43,868 nucleotides of DNA. It comes from Synergistaceae bacterium (lineage in GTDB: Bacteria; Synergistota; Synergistia; Synergistales; Aminobacteriaceae). The stretch is from the NCBI GenBank assembly GCA_031272035.1, contig JAISUO010000061.1:1-43868 (forward strand). Reading direction: 5' to 3'. A model generated the notes under the pieces. That model was not told the DNA's origin. It did no database searches and was given only the letters and a program-made list of their open reading frames with translations. The translations under genes and the position numbers were made by a program. Below, one piece after another: positions 32,785 through 41,720 of the stretch. Positions within the stretch are counted from its first letter, which is position 1; each line of letters opens with the position of its first letter.

Positions 32785-35025
32785 GTGTTCCGCAAAAACG
32801 TGAAATTTTCTTTTATCGATGTTTCGCTGCTTCTTCTGCTTTACGTTTTTTTGCCGTCGTTTCTTCTTTCCGTCTTTTTGCTGCTGAGGACGGCTTCCCC
32901 CGCCGCGGCCTACGGGACATCTCTTTGTATTCTGGGCGGGCTGATTCTCCTCCGACGGAAGGAAACCGGCTGGAGGGAATGCCTGTGCTTTGTCGCCATT
33001 GTCGTCGTCAGCCACCTTGTTTCCTATATCTTTTTCGACTTTTTTCACGACGCTCTGGTCTACCATCAGCCGGCGATCAGCCGTATTGCCGCGGGCTTCA
33101 ATCCCGTGTACGACGGCTATATGAGCTTTGGGCGTCCTCACGATACCTGGAGCGACCAGGCGACGTATTTTCCCAGAATGGCCTGGTATTTTGCGGCATC
33201 GGTCACGGCGGTTTTCGGAGACATCCAGTGGGGAAAGGCCTATCACCTGATTCTGCTTTTTGCGACGGTTCTGTTCGTGTTTCATCACACCCGCGGAGAG
33301 TCTTTTCTGAGACGTTTTTTCTGGCTGCTGGCCGCTCTGAACCCCATAGCCGCGCTTCAGTTTACGGGGTATCTGGTGGACGGGGCGCTGGCCTCTCTGT
33401 CCACGATGGGGCTTTTTTACGCGTATCTTCATTTTTCAGAGAAGCCCCTGACCCGACTTTCGCATGTCATCGGGGTTCTTTGCCTGGCGATGCTCTTTTG
33501 CGTCAAAACGTCGGGGTTTGCCTATGGCGGCATCATCCTGTTCTGTATTGCTCTCCATCGTCTTCTGGAGACCTGGCGCGCCTCGTCGGGGAACTGGAAG
33601 GCCCGCGGGAAAACGGCTTTTATGCGGGCCGCGAAGCTGAGCCTGAAGCTGGGAGTTCCTCTTCTGTGCCTGGTGGTCGTGCTGGGGTTTTCTCCTTATA
33701 TCACCAATCTTCTGCAGGGAAAGAATATTTTTTATCCACTGATGGGAGTGGACGCTTCCGCCGACAGTAATGTGTCGCTGGCCTTGGAGGAACTGGCGCG
33801 GTCCGTTTTTCCCGACGCTCATAATCGTTTCACGAGGCTTCTCTTTTCCATCGCGTCCTACCCTGTGGTTACGGTTTATCCCGACACGCGCCTGAACGCT
33901 CTTTTCGCCTCTCCCGCCGAACTTAAAAACCCCCTGGGGGCTCCATGGATTGAATGGAAACTGTTTCGGGGAGGCGGACTTGCCGTGGCCGGAGGTTTGG
34001 GCCCCCTGTTTTTTCTGCTGTTCCTGTTGAGCTTCATTTACTGGATTTTTTCCCTGACGCTGAAAAACGGAGAGCGAAAGGGCTGGGTGTGGATGCTTTT
34101 CACTCTGGGATTGCTGCTTTTTATACAGCCTCACGCCTGGTTTGCGCGGTACGCCCCTTTTCTCTGGATGACGCCTTTCGTGTTTTGTCTGTCCCTTCCC
34201 CGAGAGAAGGATTATCTTCTTGTGGCGCCGATTATCCTCGCCCTGGCCAACATTGCGGGAACGACCTGGGTGTATGCGGACGATTCCTGGGAAAATACCC
34301 GGCGGATCGTCAGGGCTCTCGCCCCTTACAGCGGGCAGTATGTCCTTTTGGATAAAAGCGTTTTTCAGTGTGATGGATTTTTCGATCGATTTGGGATTAA
34401 ACAAAAATTTGCCAATCCGGAACAGACGACTTTTCCCGGGGCCTCTTTCTGGACGGAACGTCGGGAGCGTCACCTGGGCAGACCGGTGTTCGGCAGCAAC
34501 ATCGCCTTCGAAGAGGACATTCCCCCTCTGCCGGACTTTCCCGTTCTGCTGGCGGAGAAGGAAGCCGAGCCCTGGCGGAAAATGGCGGAGGGCATTATGC
34601 TGTACGACCCGTCGGAACAGCCCACGCTGATGACGATCTCCGCCTTCCCCGTTCCCAAAGGCTGCTGGAACTATTCCAACAAGGTCAAATTTTATGTGCA
34701 GGTGAAGGAACGGCCGGAGACGGACAGAAATTTCCTGCTTACCGCCTCCCCTCGGGTGGATGAAAAAGGAGATTTCGCGAAACAGTCGATTGAGATTTAC
34801 GCCAACAATCAGCGGATAGGGGAGTGGCTTTTCGACCGTCCGGAACCGGAGGAGAAAACCGTCCTTCTCCCTCGAAAAATTCTGGAGGAAAGTTATGAGG
34901 ATGAAATGCATTTGCTGACGGTGATGCTGCGGCTGACGAACCCTGATGTTCCCAAAGCCTGGCAGGAATTCAGCCTGATGTTCGAAAAAATGGAATTTCG
35001 CCCGATATTTCAGATAGATAATTAA
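32785..35025 (+). CDS. GT-C-like membrane glycosyltransferase, paralogue B (most divergent)
   Basis: The 746-residue protein has the same plan as A: helices, FFDFFHDALVYHQPAI with the D-x3-D pair, NPVYDGYMSFGR, and a C-terminal beta-sandwich (IEIYANNQRIGEWLF...VLLPRKILEESYEDEMHLLTV split over several strands). It is the outlier of the family. The first-loop motif has YHQP, closer to the YHLP of other GT-C proteins; the usual LNPI-x-LTQW is LNPIAALQF; and the loop before HNRFTRLLFSI and the domain near residue 630 are longer. GTG at 32785 follows AGGAGGGG by 6 nt and lies 32 nt after A. It may have a different donor or acceptor. Confidence 0.77.
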   Translation: MFRKNVKFSFIDVSLLLLLYVFLPSFLLSVFLLLRTASPAAAYGTSLCILGGLILLRRKETGWRECLCFVAIVVVSHLVSYIFFDFFHDALVYHQPAISRIAAGFNPVYDGYMSFGRPHDTWSDQATYFPRMAWYFAASVTAVFGDIQWGKAYHLILLFATVLFVFHHTRGESFLRRFFWLLAALNPIAALQFTGYLVDGALASLSTMGLFYAYLHFSEKPLTRLSHVIGVLCLAMLFCVKTSGFAYGGIILFCIALHRLLETWRASSGNWKARGKTAFMRAAKLSLKLGVPLLCLVVVLGFSPYITNLLQGKNIFYPLMGVDASADSNVSLALEELARSVFPDAHNRFTRLLFSIASYPVVTVYPDTRLNALFASPAELKNPLGAPWIEWKLFRGGGLAVAGGLGPLFFLLFLLSFIYWIFSLTLKNGERKGWVWMLFTLGLLLFIQPHAWFARYAPFLWMTPFVFCLSLPREKDYLLVAPIILALANIAGTTWVYADDSWENTRRIVRALAPYSGQYVLLDKSVFQCDGFFDRFGIKQKFANPEQTTFPGASFWTERRERHLGRPVFGSNIAFEEDIPPLPDFPVLLAEKEAEPWRKMAEGIMLYDPSEQPTLMTISAFPVPKGCWNYSNKVKFYVQVKERPETDRNFLLTASPRVDEKGDFAKQSIEIYANNQRIGEWLFDRPEPEEKTVLLPRKILEESYEDEMHLLTVMLRLTNPDVPKAWQEFSLMFEKMEFRPIFQIDN

Positions 35026-35037
35026 GAATGGGTTCCG

Positions 35038-35050
35038 GGGGGACGCCCCC
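35038..35050. other. GC hairpin between paralogues B and C
   Basis: GGGGG-ACG-CCCCC is a 5-bp perfect hairpin in the 71-nt spacer. It has no T-run, so it is not a clear terminator; it could be a REP-like element or an mRNA stability structure. Confidence 0.3.
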
Positions 35051-35096
35051 TGAGTTTGGTTGTATATCTGTGAAAAGTTTTCTGGAGGTGCAAAGC

Positions 35097-37307
35097 GTGG
35101 AACTGAGGGAAACGGAAGGACAAACAGAAGGACAGGGGCTTTTTTCCCCTCTGAATGTGGCGTTTTTTCTGGTGCTGTACGTGTTTTTGCCTTCGTTCAT
35201 TCTGTCTGTTTTTTTGCTGCTGCGGACGGGCTCTCCGGCTTTGGCCTTCGGATGTTCTCATGTCATCCTGCTGGGGACGGTTTTTTATCCGCGCCGGAAA
35301 ATGAACGGGCGGGAGGGCGTTCTTTTCGTCCTTTTACTCCTTGCCGCTTATGCCGTTTCCTGGTACTTTTTCGATTTTTTCACGGACGGACTGGCTTATT
35401 TTCAGCCCGCCATCCGCCGTATTGCGGCAGGTTTCAATCCCCTGTACGACGGCTATATGAATCTCGGCCGCCCGAAGGATCTCTGGTCCGAGGTGGCCAC
35501 CTATTATCCGAAGTCCATGGTGTACTTCGCGGCCTGCGCTACGGCCGCTCTTGGGGACATTCAGTTCGGAAAAGCCGGGCACGTTCTTCTTTTTGCGGCT
35601 GTGGTCCTTTATACCGCCCACGCCACCCGAGGGGAGTCCGCCGTCAAAAAGTGCGTGTGGTTCGCGGCCTGTTTGAACCCCGTCATCCTCACTCAATGGA
35701 CGACCACGATCATCGACGGGGACCTGGCGTCCCTCTGTTCGATCGGACTGCTGTTCGCGAACGCCTTTTTTACGGGCCGGACCCTCTCGAAGAGAGAATA
35801 CGCCTTGGGCGTTATGGCGCTGTCGCTGCTGTTCGGCGTGAAGACGACGGGTTTTCCCTATGGAAGCATCCTTGTTTTCTTTATTTGCGTGCATTGTCTC
35901 TGGAAGGCGTGGCGGAAGAAGGGTTTTTGGAACGCTCTGAGGCGGACCTTCAGGCCGGGACTGAAACTGGGCGGAACGGTGCTTCTCGTGAGCTGCGTTC
36001 TCAATTTTCATCCCTATATCACCAACCTGCGGGAGGGGAAAAATATTTTTTATCCCGTGATTCAGTCCTTCCACAGCCCTTCCCCTACCAATCTGGACGC
36101 GCTGGGGAACGATGTCTATCCCGACGCTCACAATCGTTTTACGAGGCTGTTTTTTTCCGTCTTTTCTCATCCGGAGGTCAAATCCGTCCCCGCGAAGCTG
36201 AAAAATCCCTTTGAAGCTTCCGTGGCCGACTGGAAGCCCTTTGAGGCCACCTACAACATGTACGCGGGGGGGCTGGGGCCCCTGTTCGGTCTTTTGCTGG
36301 TCATGGCGGTTCTGGCGCAGGTTTTTTCGAAGGGTCGGGGAAACCTTTGGCTGCTTCTGACGCTGCTGCTCCTGACCTTCATCCAGCCTCACGCCTGGGT
36401 GCTGAGGTACAGCCCCTTCGTCTGGCTTTTTCCCTTCGTCTGCCTGAGCGTCGTTCCCGAGCGGTGGAAACTCTTTCTGACCGTTCCTCTGCTGGTGGCG
36501 GTCCTTAACGTGGGAGGCATCCTGTTTTTCTTCTGGACGTACCAGTGGCGTTTAAGCCGGGATCTGAGAGAAATGCTGGAACCTTACCGGGGATCGGTGG
36601 TTTTTCTGGATGAAACGGTCTTCCAGTGGGAGGGTATTTTTGACCGGTTCGGCCTGAAGCGCAAATATGTGAACCCGGAGGAAACCGTTTTTTCCAGAGT
36701 TCCGGCTCTCGGACATCTGGCCCTGAGCCGCACTCCCGACGGAGTGAACCTGTTTTTCCCGGAGGACCTGCTCCCTCTGCCGGAGTTCCCGCTGGCCCTG
36801 AATCAGAGGGAAGCCTTTCCCTGGCTTCGCATGTCGGAGGGACTCTTTCCGGAGGAAATTTCCCTGGACGGCCAGCTCGACGTCGTCTGGCGTTCCTATG
36901 GCAATAAAATCAAATTTTTCATGCGAGTCGACCGTGCCCCGGAGAGAGACGGGGTTCTGACCCTGCGCGGAAATTCCTACTCCATCGACGGAGTTCCGCC
37001 CGACCTGTCTCTGCCGGTATTGATCGACAATCAGCCCGTTGGAGAGTGGAAAATTACTCCTGAGGCGGGGGAGCAAAAGTTTTCCATTCCCCGGAAGCTG
37101 CTGGAGGGGTCTTTTGAGGACGACGGGCATCTTTTGACGCTGATGTTGCGTATCCCCGCCGTTTCTCTCAAAATTCTGCCAACCGGGCGAATCGATCCCG
37201 CGACCTTCGGCCTGGAACTGGAGGGGCTGGAGTTCGGTTTGGGCGCGGAGAAAGCGGATGACGGAGACGCCGGCGGTGCGGAAGAAAAGGGGGAAACATC
37301 TCGATGA
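35097..37307 (+). CDS. GT-C-like membrane glycosyltransferase, paralogue C
   Basis: The 736-residue protein shares the family plan, with FFDFFTDGLAYFQPAI (Asp93, Asp97; the usual His before the second Asp is Thr), a Tyr-Pro-Lys segment (EVATYYPKSMVYFAACATAALGDI split), NFHPYITNLREGKNIFYP and the C-terminal beta-sandwich with VLIDNQPVGEW and FSIPRKLLEGSF. It has a short polar N-terminal tail of about 20 residues before helix 1. GTG at 35097 was chosen because GGAGGTG lies 6 nt upstream; the frame is open back to 35028 but that stretch has no ribosome site and covers a GC hairpin. The stop overlaps the start of D. Confidence 0.78.
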   Translation: MELRETEGQTEGQGLFSPLNVAFFLVLYVFLPSFILSVFLLLRTGSPALAFGCSHVILLGTVFYPRRKMNGREGVLFVLLLLAAYAVSWYFFDFFTDGLAYFQPAIRRIAAGFNPLYDGYMNLGRPKDLWSEVATYYPKSMVYFAACATAALGDIQFGKAGHVLLFAAVVLYTAHATRGESAVKKCVWFAACLNPVILTQWTTTIIDGDLASLCSIGLLFANAFFTGRTLSKREYALGVMALSLLFGVKTTGFPYGSILVFFICVHCLWKAWRKKGFWNALRRTFRPGLKLGGTVLLVSCVLNFHPYITNLREGKNIFYPVIQSFHSPSPTNLDALGNDVYPDAHNRFTRLFFSVFSHPEVKSVPAKLKNPFEASVADWKPFEATYNMYAGGLGPLFGLLLVMAVLAQVFSKGRGNLWLLLTLLLLTFIQPHAWVLRYSPFVWLFPFVCLSVVPERWKLFLTVPLLVAVLNVGGILFFFWTYQWRLSRDLREMLEPYRGSVVFLDETVFQWEGIFDRFGLKRKYVNPEETVFSRVPALGHLALSRTPDGVNLFFPEDLLPLPEFPLALNQREAFPWLRMSEGLFPEEISLDGQLDVVWRSYGNKIKFFMRVDRAPERDGVLTLRGNSYSIDGVPPDLSLPVLIDNQPVGEWKITPEAGEQKFSIPRKLLEGSFEDDGHLLTLMLRIPAVSLKILPTGRIDPATFGLELEGLEFGLGAEKADDGDAGGAEEKGETSR

Positions 37308-39517
37308 TGATTCAGAATAAATCTGCGGAACGGAGCTCTCCGGAGGCGGAGCGCCTTTTTTCTCCTTTGCTGATGGCGTTTTTTCTGGTGTTGTATGTCT
37401 TTTTGCCTTCGTTTATTTTGTCGGTATTTCTGCTGCTGAGAGTGGGGTCCCCGACGGTCGCTTATGGATGTTCCCACGCCGTTTTACTGGCCCTGGCTTT
37501 TTACCTGCGCCAGAGAATAAGTATGGAAATAAACTGGACGACAGTTCTCGTTTTTGCAGGGCTTCTGGTTATCGCCCACGCCGTTTCCTGGTATTTTTTC
37601 GACTTTTTTCACGACGGGCTGGCCTACTTTCAGCCGGCGATAAGTCAGATCGCGGGAGGCTTCAATCCGGTTTACGACGGCTATATGGACTTTGGCCGAG
37701 GGCCGGACATCTGGTCCGACGTGGCCACGTACTATCCGAAGTCGACAATGTACTTCGCGGCCTGTCTGACGGCGGCGTTGGGAGATGTTCAATTCGGCAA
37801 GGTCAGCCATATTCTTCTTTTTGCGGCCACGCTTTTTTACGCAGCGGAGACGACGCGAGGGGAGTCCCTCCTGAAAAAATGCGTCTGGTATCTGGCCTGT
37901 CTGAATCCCATCATTTTGAACCAGTGGACGTCGCTGATCGTGGACGGGGACCTTGCCTCTCTCTGCCTGATCGGGCTGCTGTTCGCGAACAGTTTTTTCA
38001 AAGGGAAAATGATTTCGGGCGTGGAGTACGCTTTGGGGATCATGGCGCTGGCGCTGCTGTTCGGCGTGAAAACCACGGGATTTCCCTATGGAAGCATCAT
38101 TATTTTCTTCATCTGTGTGAATCGGCTTTGGACGGAGTACGCGAAGCGACCGGACGAAAGAGCAGGGCCGCGTTTTTTCAGAGCCCTGGGAAATGCCTTC
38201 CGGCCGGGTCTGCGCCTTGGAGGGATGGTCCTGCTCGTGAGCTGCGTTCTCAATTTTCATCCTTATATCACCAATCTGCGTGAGGGAAAAAATATTTTTT
38301 ATCCTGCGGTTCAGTCTTTTCAGACGAATCAGCCCTCCTATTTGGATCAAATTGGAGACGCGGTGTACCCGACCCGGCACGATCGTTTCACAAGGCTGCT
38401 TTTTTCCATTTTTGCCTCTCCCATGTCGACTCTGTCTCCGGCCTGGATTCGCTCCCCCCTCAGCTCTCCGGCGCCGGACTGGCGGCACTTCGAGAACTCG
38501 TACAACATCTACGCGGGCGGGCTCGGCCCCTGGTTCGGTTTGCTGCTCTGCGCCGCCATCCTTCTGCAGGTCCTCCTGAAGGGCCCGGGAAATCTCTGGT
38601 TATTGCTTACGCTGCTTTTGATGACCTTCATTCAGCCTCACGCCTGGGTGCTGAGGTACAGCCCCTTCGTGTGGCTGTTCCCTTTTGTGTGTCTGGACAG
38701 CGTTCCCGAAAAGAAAAAAGTTTTTATCGCGCTCCCTCTGCTGCTTGCGGCCTTCAATGCGGGCGGGATCGCATTTTTTTCCGGAAGGTATCAATGGTAC
38801 TTCAACCTGTGGCTGCGGGATTTTTTTGAACCCTGCCGGGGGAAAATCGTTTTTATGGATCAGTCGATATTTGATTTCGACAGTATTTTTAAACGATTCT
38901 CCGTCACTCCGGAATATGTGAATCCGGAAGAGGTCGTTTTTCACAGAAATCCGGGATTTGGACGCCTGGCGCAGGATCGGGACGCGAAGGGCGTCAATAT
39001 CTTTCTGGCCGAGGACCTGCTTCCTCCGCCGGAGTTTTCGATGAACCTGAGTGACGAGGCGGCCCTGCCCTGGCTTTACATGTCGGAGGGACTCGTCCCC
39101 TCGGAGGAGTACCAGGAGGGACGTCGCGTGAGAATCTGGCGCTCCTACAGCAACAGGGTCAAATTTTTCATGTCTTTCGATCGAAAACCCGAAAACGACT
39201 GGCTTTTGACGCTGAAGGGAAAACTCTATACAAATTATGCGCTGATCTCGAATTTGTCTGTCGTGCCCTTTGTAAACGATCAGGCCATAGGGGTGTGGAA
39301 AATCGACCGCACGGGAAACGAACAAACTTTTGTCGTGCCCCGAAAATTGCTGGAAAAGGCCTTCAACGAGGAGGGACACCTTCTGAAGCTGATGCTGCGT
39401 ATGCCCGCGGTCTCTTCCGTGAGTCTGTCCCAGTGGAAGACGTCGGACTTCGGGCTGGAACTGGAAAGCCTGGAGCTGCGGCCAAAGATCGGAGACGACG
39501 ATGCCGATTCAAAATGA
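37304..39517 (+). CDS. GT-C-like membrane glycosyltransferase, paralogue D
   Basis: The 737-residue protein is close to C, E and F. It has a polar N-terminus, FFDFFHDGLAYFQPAI with the D-x3-D pair, FNPVYDGYMDFGRGPDIWSD, QWTSLIVDGDLASL, QPHAWVLRYSPFVWLFPF and a C-terminal beta-sandwich with VPFVNDQAIGVW and FVVPRKLLEKAF. Its ATG overlaps the TGA of C (ATGA), so translation is coupled; an in-frame ATG three bases later is also possible. A region of about 30 bp near 38290-38320 is identical to E, a sign of recent duplication or conversion. Confidence 0.78.
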   Translation: MMIQNKSAERSSPEAERLFSPLLMAFFLVLYVFLPSFILSVFLLLRVGSPTVAYGCSHAVLLALAFYLRQRISMEINWTTVLVFAGLLVIAHAVSWYFFDFFHDGLAYFQPAISQIAGGFNPVYDGYMDFGRGPDIWSDVATYYPKSTMYFAACLTAALGDVQFGKVSHILLFAATLFYAAETTRGESLLKKCVWYLACLNPIILNQWTSLIVDGDLASLCLIGLLFANSFFKGKMISGVEYALGIMALALLFGVKTTGFPYGSIIIFFICVNRLWTEYAKRPDERAGPRFFRALGNAFRPGLRLGGMVLLVSCVLNFHPYITNLREGKNIFYPAVQSFQTNQPSYLDQIGDAVYPTRHDRFTRLLFSIFASPMSTLSPAWIRSPLSSPAPDWRHFENSYNIYAGGLGPWFGLLLCAAILLQVLLKGPGNLWLLLTLLLMTFIQPHAWVLRYSPFVWLFPFVCLDSVPEKKKVFIALPLLLAAFNAGGIAFFSGRYQWYFNLWLRDFFEPCRGKIVFMDQSIFDFDSIFKRFSVTPEYVNPEEVVFHRNPGFGRLAQDRDAKGVNIFLAEDLLPPPEFSMNLSDEAALPWLYMSEGLVPSEEYQEGRRVRIWRSYSNRVKFFMSFDRKPENDWLLTLKGKLYTNYALISNLSVVPFVNDQAIGVWKIDRTGNEQTFVVPRKLLEKAFNEEGHLLKLMLRMPAVSSVSLSQWKTSDFGLELESLELRPKIGDDDADSK

Positions 39518-41720
39518 AACCGAAAGACTGATGCCGACCCAGCTGTACATGGCGTTTTTTCTGGTGCTGTACGTGTTTTTGCCTTCTTTCATTCTCTCGG
39601 TGTTCCTGCTGCTGCGCGTGGGGTCTCCCGCTCTGGCCTTCGGGTGTTCTCATGCCGTCCTGCCGGCGGCGGCGTTTTACCTGTACCGCCGCGGGAAAAT
39701 CTCCTGGCGGGACGTCGTTCTGTTCGTTCTCGTCATTGGAGCCGCATATGGCGTTTCCTGGTGGTTTTTTGACTTTTTTCACGACGGCCAGGCCTACTTT
39801 CAGCCCGCGATAAAGCGGATAGCCAAGGGCTTCAATCCGGTGTACGACGGTTATATGGACTTCGGCCGGGCCCCCGACGTCTGGTCCGAGGTGGCCACGT
39901 ACTACCCGAAGTCCATCATGTATTTCGCGGCGTGTCTGACGGCGGTTTTCGGGGATATTCAGTTTGGAAAAGCCAGTCATATTGTCCTCTTCGCGGCTTC
40001 AATCTTTTATACGGCGCATGTGACCCGAAGCGAATCCTTCCTCAAAAAATGCGTCTGGTATCTGGCCTGCCTGAACCCCATCGTCCTGACGGAGTGTACG
40101 ACGCTGGTCGTCGACGGGGATCTGGGTTCCCTCTCTCTGATCGGGCTCCTGTTTGCCGGAGTTTTTTTCAGAGGCGGAGTTCCCTCAGGCGTGGAGTACA
40201 CCCTGGGGATCGTGTCGCTGGCTCTGCTGTTCGGAGTGAAGACGACCGGTTGCCCCTATGGGAGCATCATTCTTTTCTTTATTTGTGTGAACAGGCTTTG
40301 GGTGGAGTACGTGAAAAGGTCGGGAGAATCGACGGGAAAGCGCCTTTTCGATGCCCTGGGAAGTTCGTTCCGGCTGGGCCTGCGGCTTGGAGGAATGGTC
40401 TTTCTGGTGAGCTGTGTCCTCAATTTTCATCCATATCTGACCAATCTGCGGGAGGGGAAGAATATTTTTTATCCTGCGGTTCAGTCTTTTCGTGTAAATC
40501 AGCCAACGGGCCTGGATCACGTTGAAGACGAAGTTTATCCCATGGCCCACAACCGTTTTACGAGGCTGCTTTTTTCCATCATGGCCCGTGCGGTTCCGGA
40601 CATCGAACCCGCCAGGATTCGGAACCCCTTCAGTTCGCCCTTTCCCGACTGGCGGCTGCTCGCCAACGGACCCAGCGTCCACGGGGGAGCTATGGGGCCT
40701 CTGTTCGGAATTTTTCTGTGCCTGTCCGTTCTGGCGGGGGTTCTGCTGCGTGATGAGGACAGGACCAGGGTCGGAGAAAACTTTTGGCTGCTGCTGACAC
40801 TGCTTTTGATGACCTTTATTCAGCCTTACGCCTGGACGCTGCGGTACGCTCCCTTCGTGTGGCTTTTCCCTTTTGTGTGTCTGGACGGCGTTTCCGGAAA
40901 AAAGGAACGGGTGCTGATCGTTCTCCTGCCGATTGCGGCGGTCAACGCGGGGGGCCTTTTATTTTTCTTCGGGGAAAATCAATGGAAAAGCAATTGGGCC
41001 ATGAGACAAAATCTCCAGCCCTATGAGGGAGAAGTCGTATTTTTGGACCGGTCGATCTTCGACTTTGCCGGCATTTTTGACCGGTTCCGCCTTCGGCAAA
41101 AATACATCAATCCGGAAGAGGTCCTCTTCCACAGATTTCCGGAAATCGGGCATTTGGCCTGGAGCCGCACTCCCGACGGGGTGAACGTCTTTTTCCCGGA
41201 AGATCTGCTTCCCCTGCCGGAGCAGCCCCTGACGCTCAACAGCGAAAAGGCTCTGCCCTGGCTGCGGATGTCGGAAGGACTTGTTCCCATCGAAATTTAT
41301 CGGGAAGGCATCGCGGAAACTGTCTGGAGGTCCTCCGGCAATAAGGTCCGGTTTTTCATGAAGGTCGATGAAAAGCCGAAAAGCGGTCTGAGCCTGATTC
41401 TCAATGGGGCGCTGTATCCCGCCTCCGCCGGGGACGGGAAGGAACTGCCGGTGGTGGTCTTTGTAAATCATCAGCCCCTTGGAGTCTGGAGCGTGAAGGC
41501 CGACGGCGGTGAAAAACGTTTCGTCATCCCACGGTCGCTGCTGGAAGAATCCTTTGAGGACGACGGGCATCTCCTGATTTTGTCGCTGCGCATTCCCTCC
41601 GTTTCTTTCATGACCTTACGCGATGCGGTGTCTCCCTTTGGCCTGAGGCTGGATCGTCTGGAGTTTCGGCCCGGCTCTGAAAATAAAAACGAAAATGACG
41701 GGCAGGTGGAGCTCCGATGA
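39501..41720 (+). CDS. GT-C-like membrane glycosyltransferase, paralogue E
   Basis: The 739-residue protein has FFDFFHDGQAYFQPAI, in which Gln replaces the usual Leu after the D-x3-D-G, and the other family blocks (KGFNPVYDGYMDFGR, NFHPYLTNLREGKNIFYP, FVNHQPLGVW, FVIPRSLLEESF). The loop before the helix near 40740 carries a short insertion (RDEDRTRVGEN). GGAG lies 6 nt before the ATG, which is 17 nt inside the end of D. Its stop overlaps the start of F by 4 nt. Confidence 0.78.
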   Translation: MPIQNETERLMPTQLYMAFFLVLYVFLPSFILSVFLLLRVGSPALAFGCSHAVLPAAAFYLYRRGKISWRDVVLFVLVIGAAYGVSWWFFDFFHDGQAYFQPAIKRIAKGFNPVYDGYMDFGRAPDVWSEVATYYPKSIMYFAACLTAVFGDIQFGKASHIVLFAASIFYTAHVTRSESFLKKCVWYLACLNPIVLTECTTLVVDGDLGSLSLIGLLFAGVFFRGGVPSGVEYTLGIVSLALLFGVKTTGCPYGSIILFFICVNRLWVEYVKRSGESTGKRLFDALGSSFRLGLRLGGMVFLVSCVLNFHPYLTNLREGKNIFYPAVQSFRVNQPTGLDHVEDEVYPMAHNRFTRLLFSIMARAVPDIEPARIRNPFSSPFPDWRLLANGPSVHGGAMGPLFGIFLCLSVLAGVLLRDEDRTRVGENFWLLLTLLLMTFIQPYAWTLRYAPFVWLFPFVCLDGVSGKKERVLIVLLPIAAVNAGGLLFFFGENQWKSNWAMRQNLQPYEGEVVFLDRSIFDFAGIFDRFRLRQKYINPEEVLFHRFPEIGHLAWSRTPDGVNVFFPEDLLPLPEQPLTLNSEKALPWLRMSEGLVPIEIYREGIAETVWRSSGNKVRFFMKVDEKPKSGLSLILNGALYPASAGDGKELPVVVFVNHQPLGVWSVKADGGEKRFVIPRSLLEESFEDDGHLLILSLRIPSVSFMTLRDAVSPFGLRLDRLEFRPGSENKNENDGQVELR

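Noticed and set aside
35028-35096. Upstream in-frame extension of GT-C paralogue C
   Set aside because: It has no ribosome site and contains a GC hairpin, whereas GTG at 35097 has a strong SD and gives an N-terminus like that of the paralogues.
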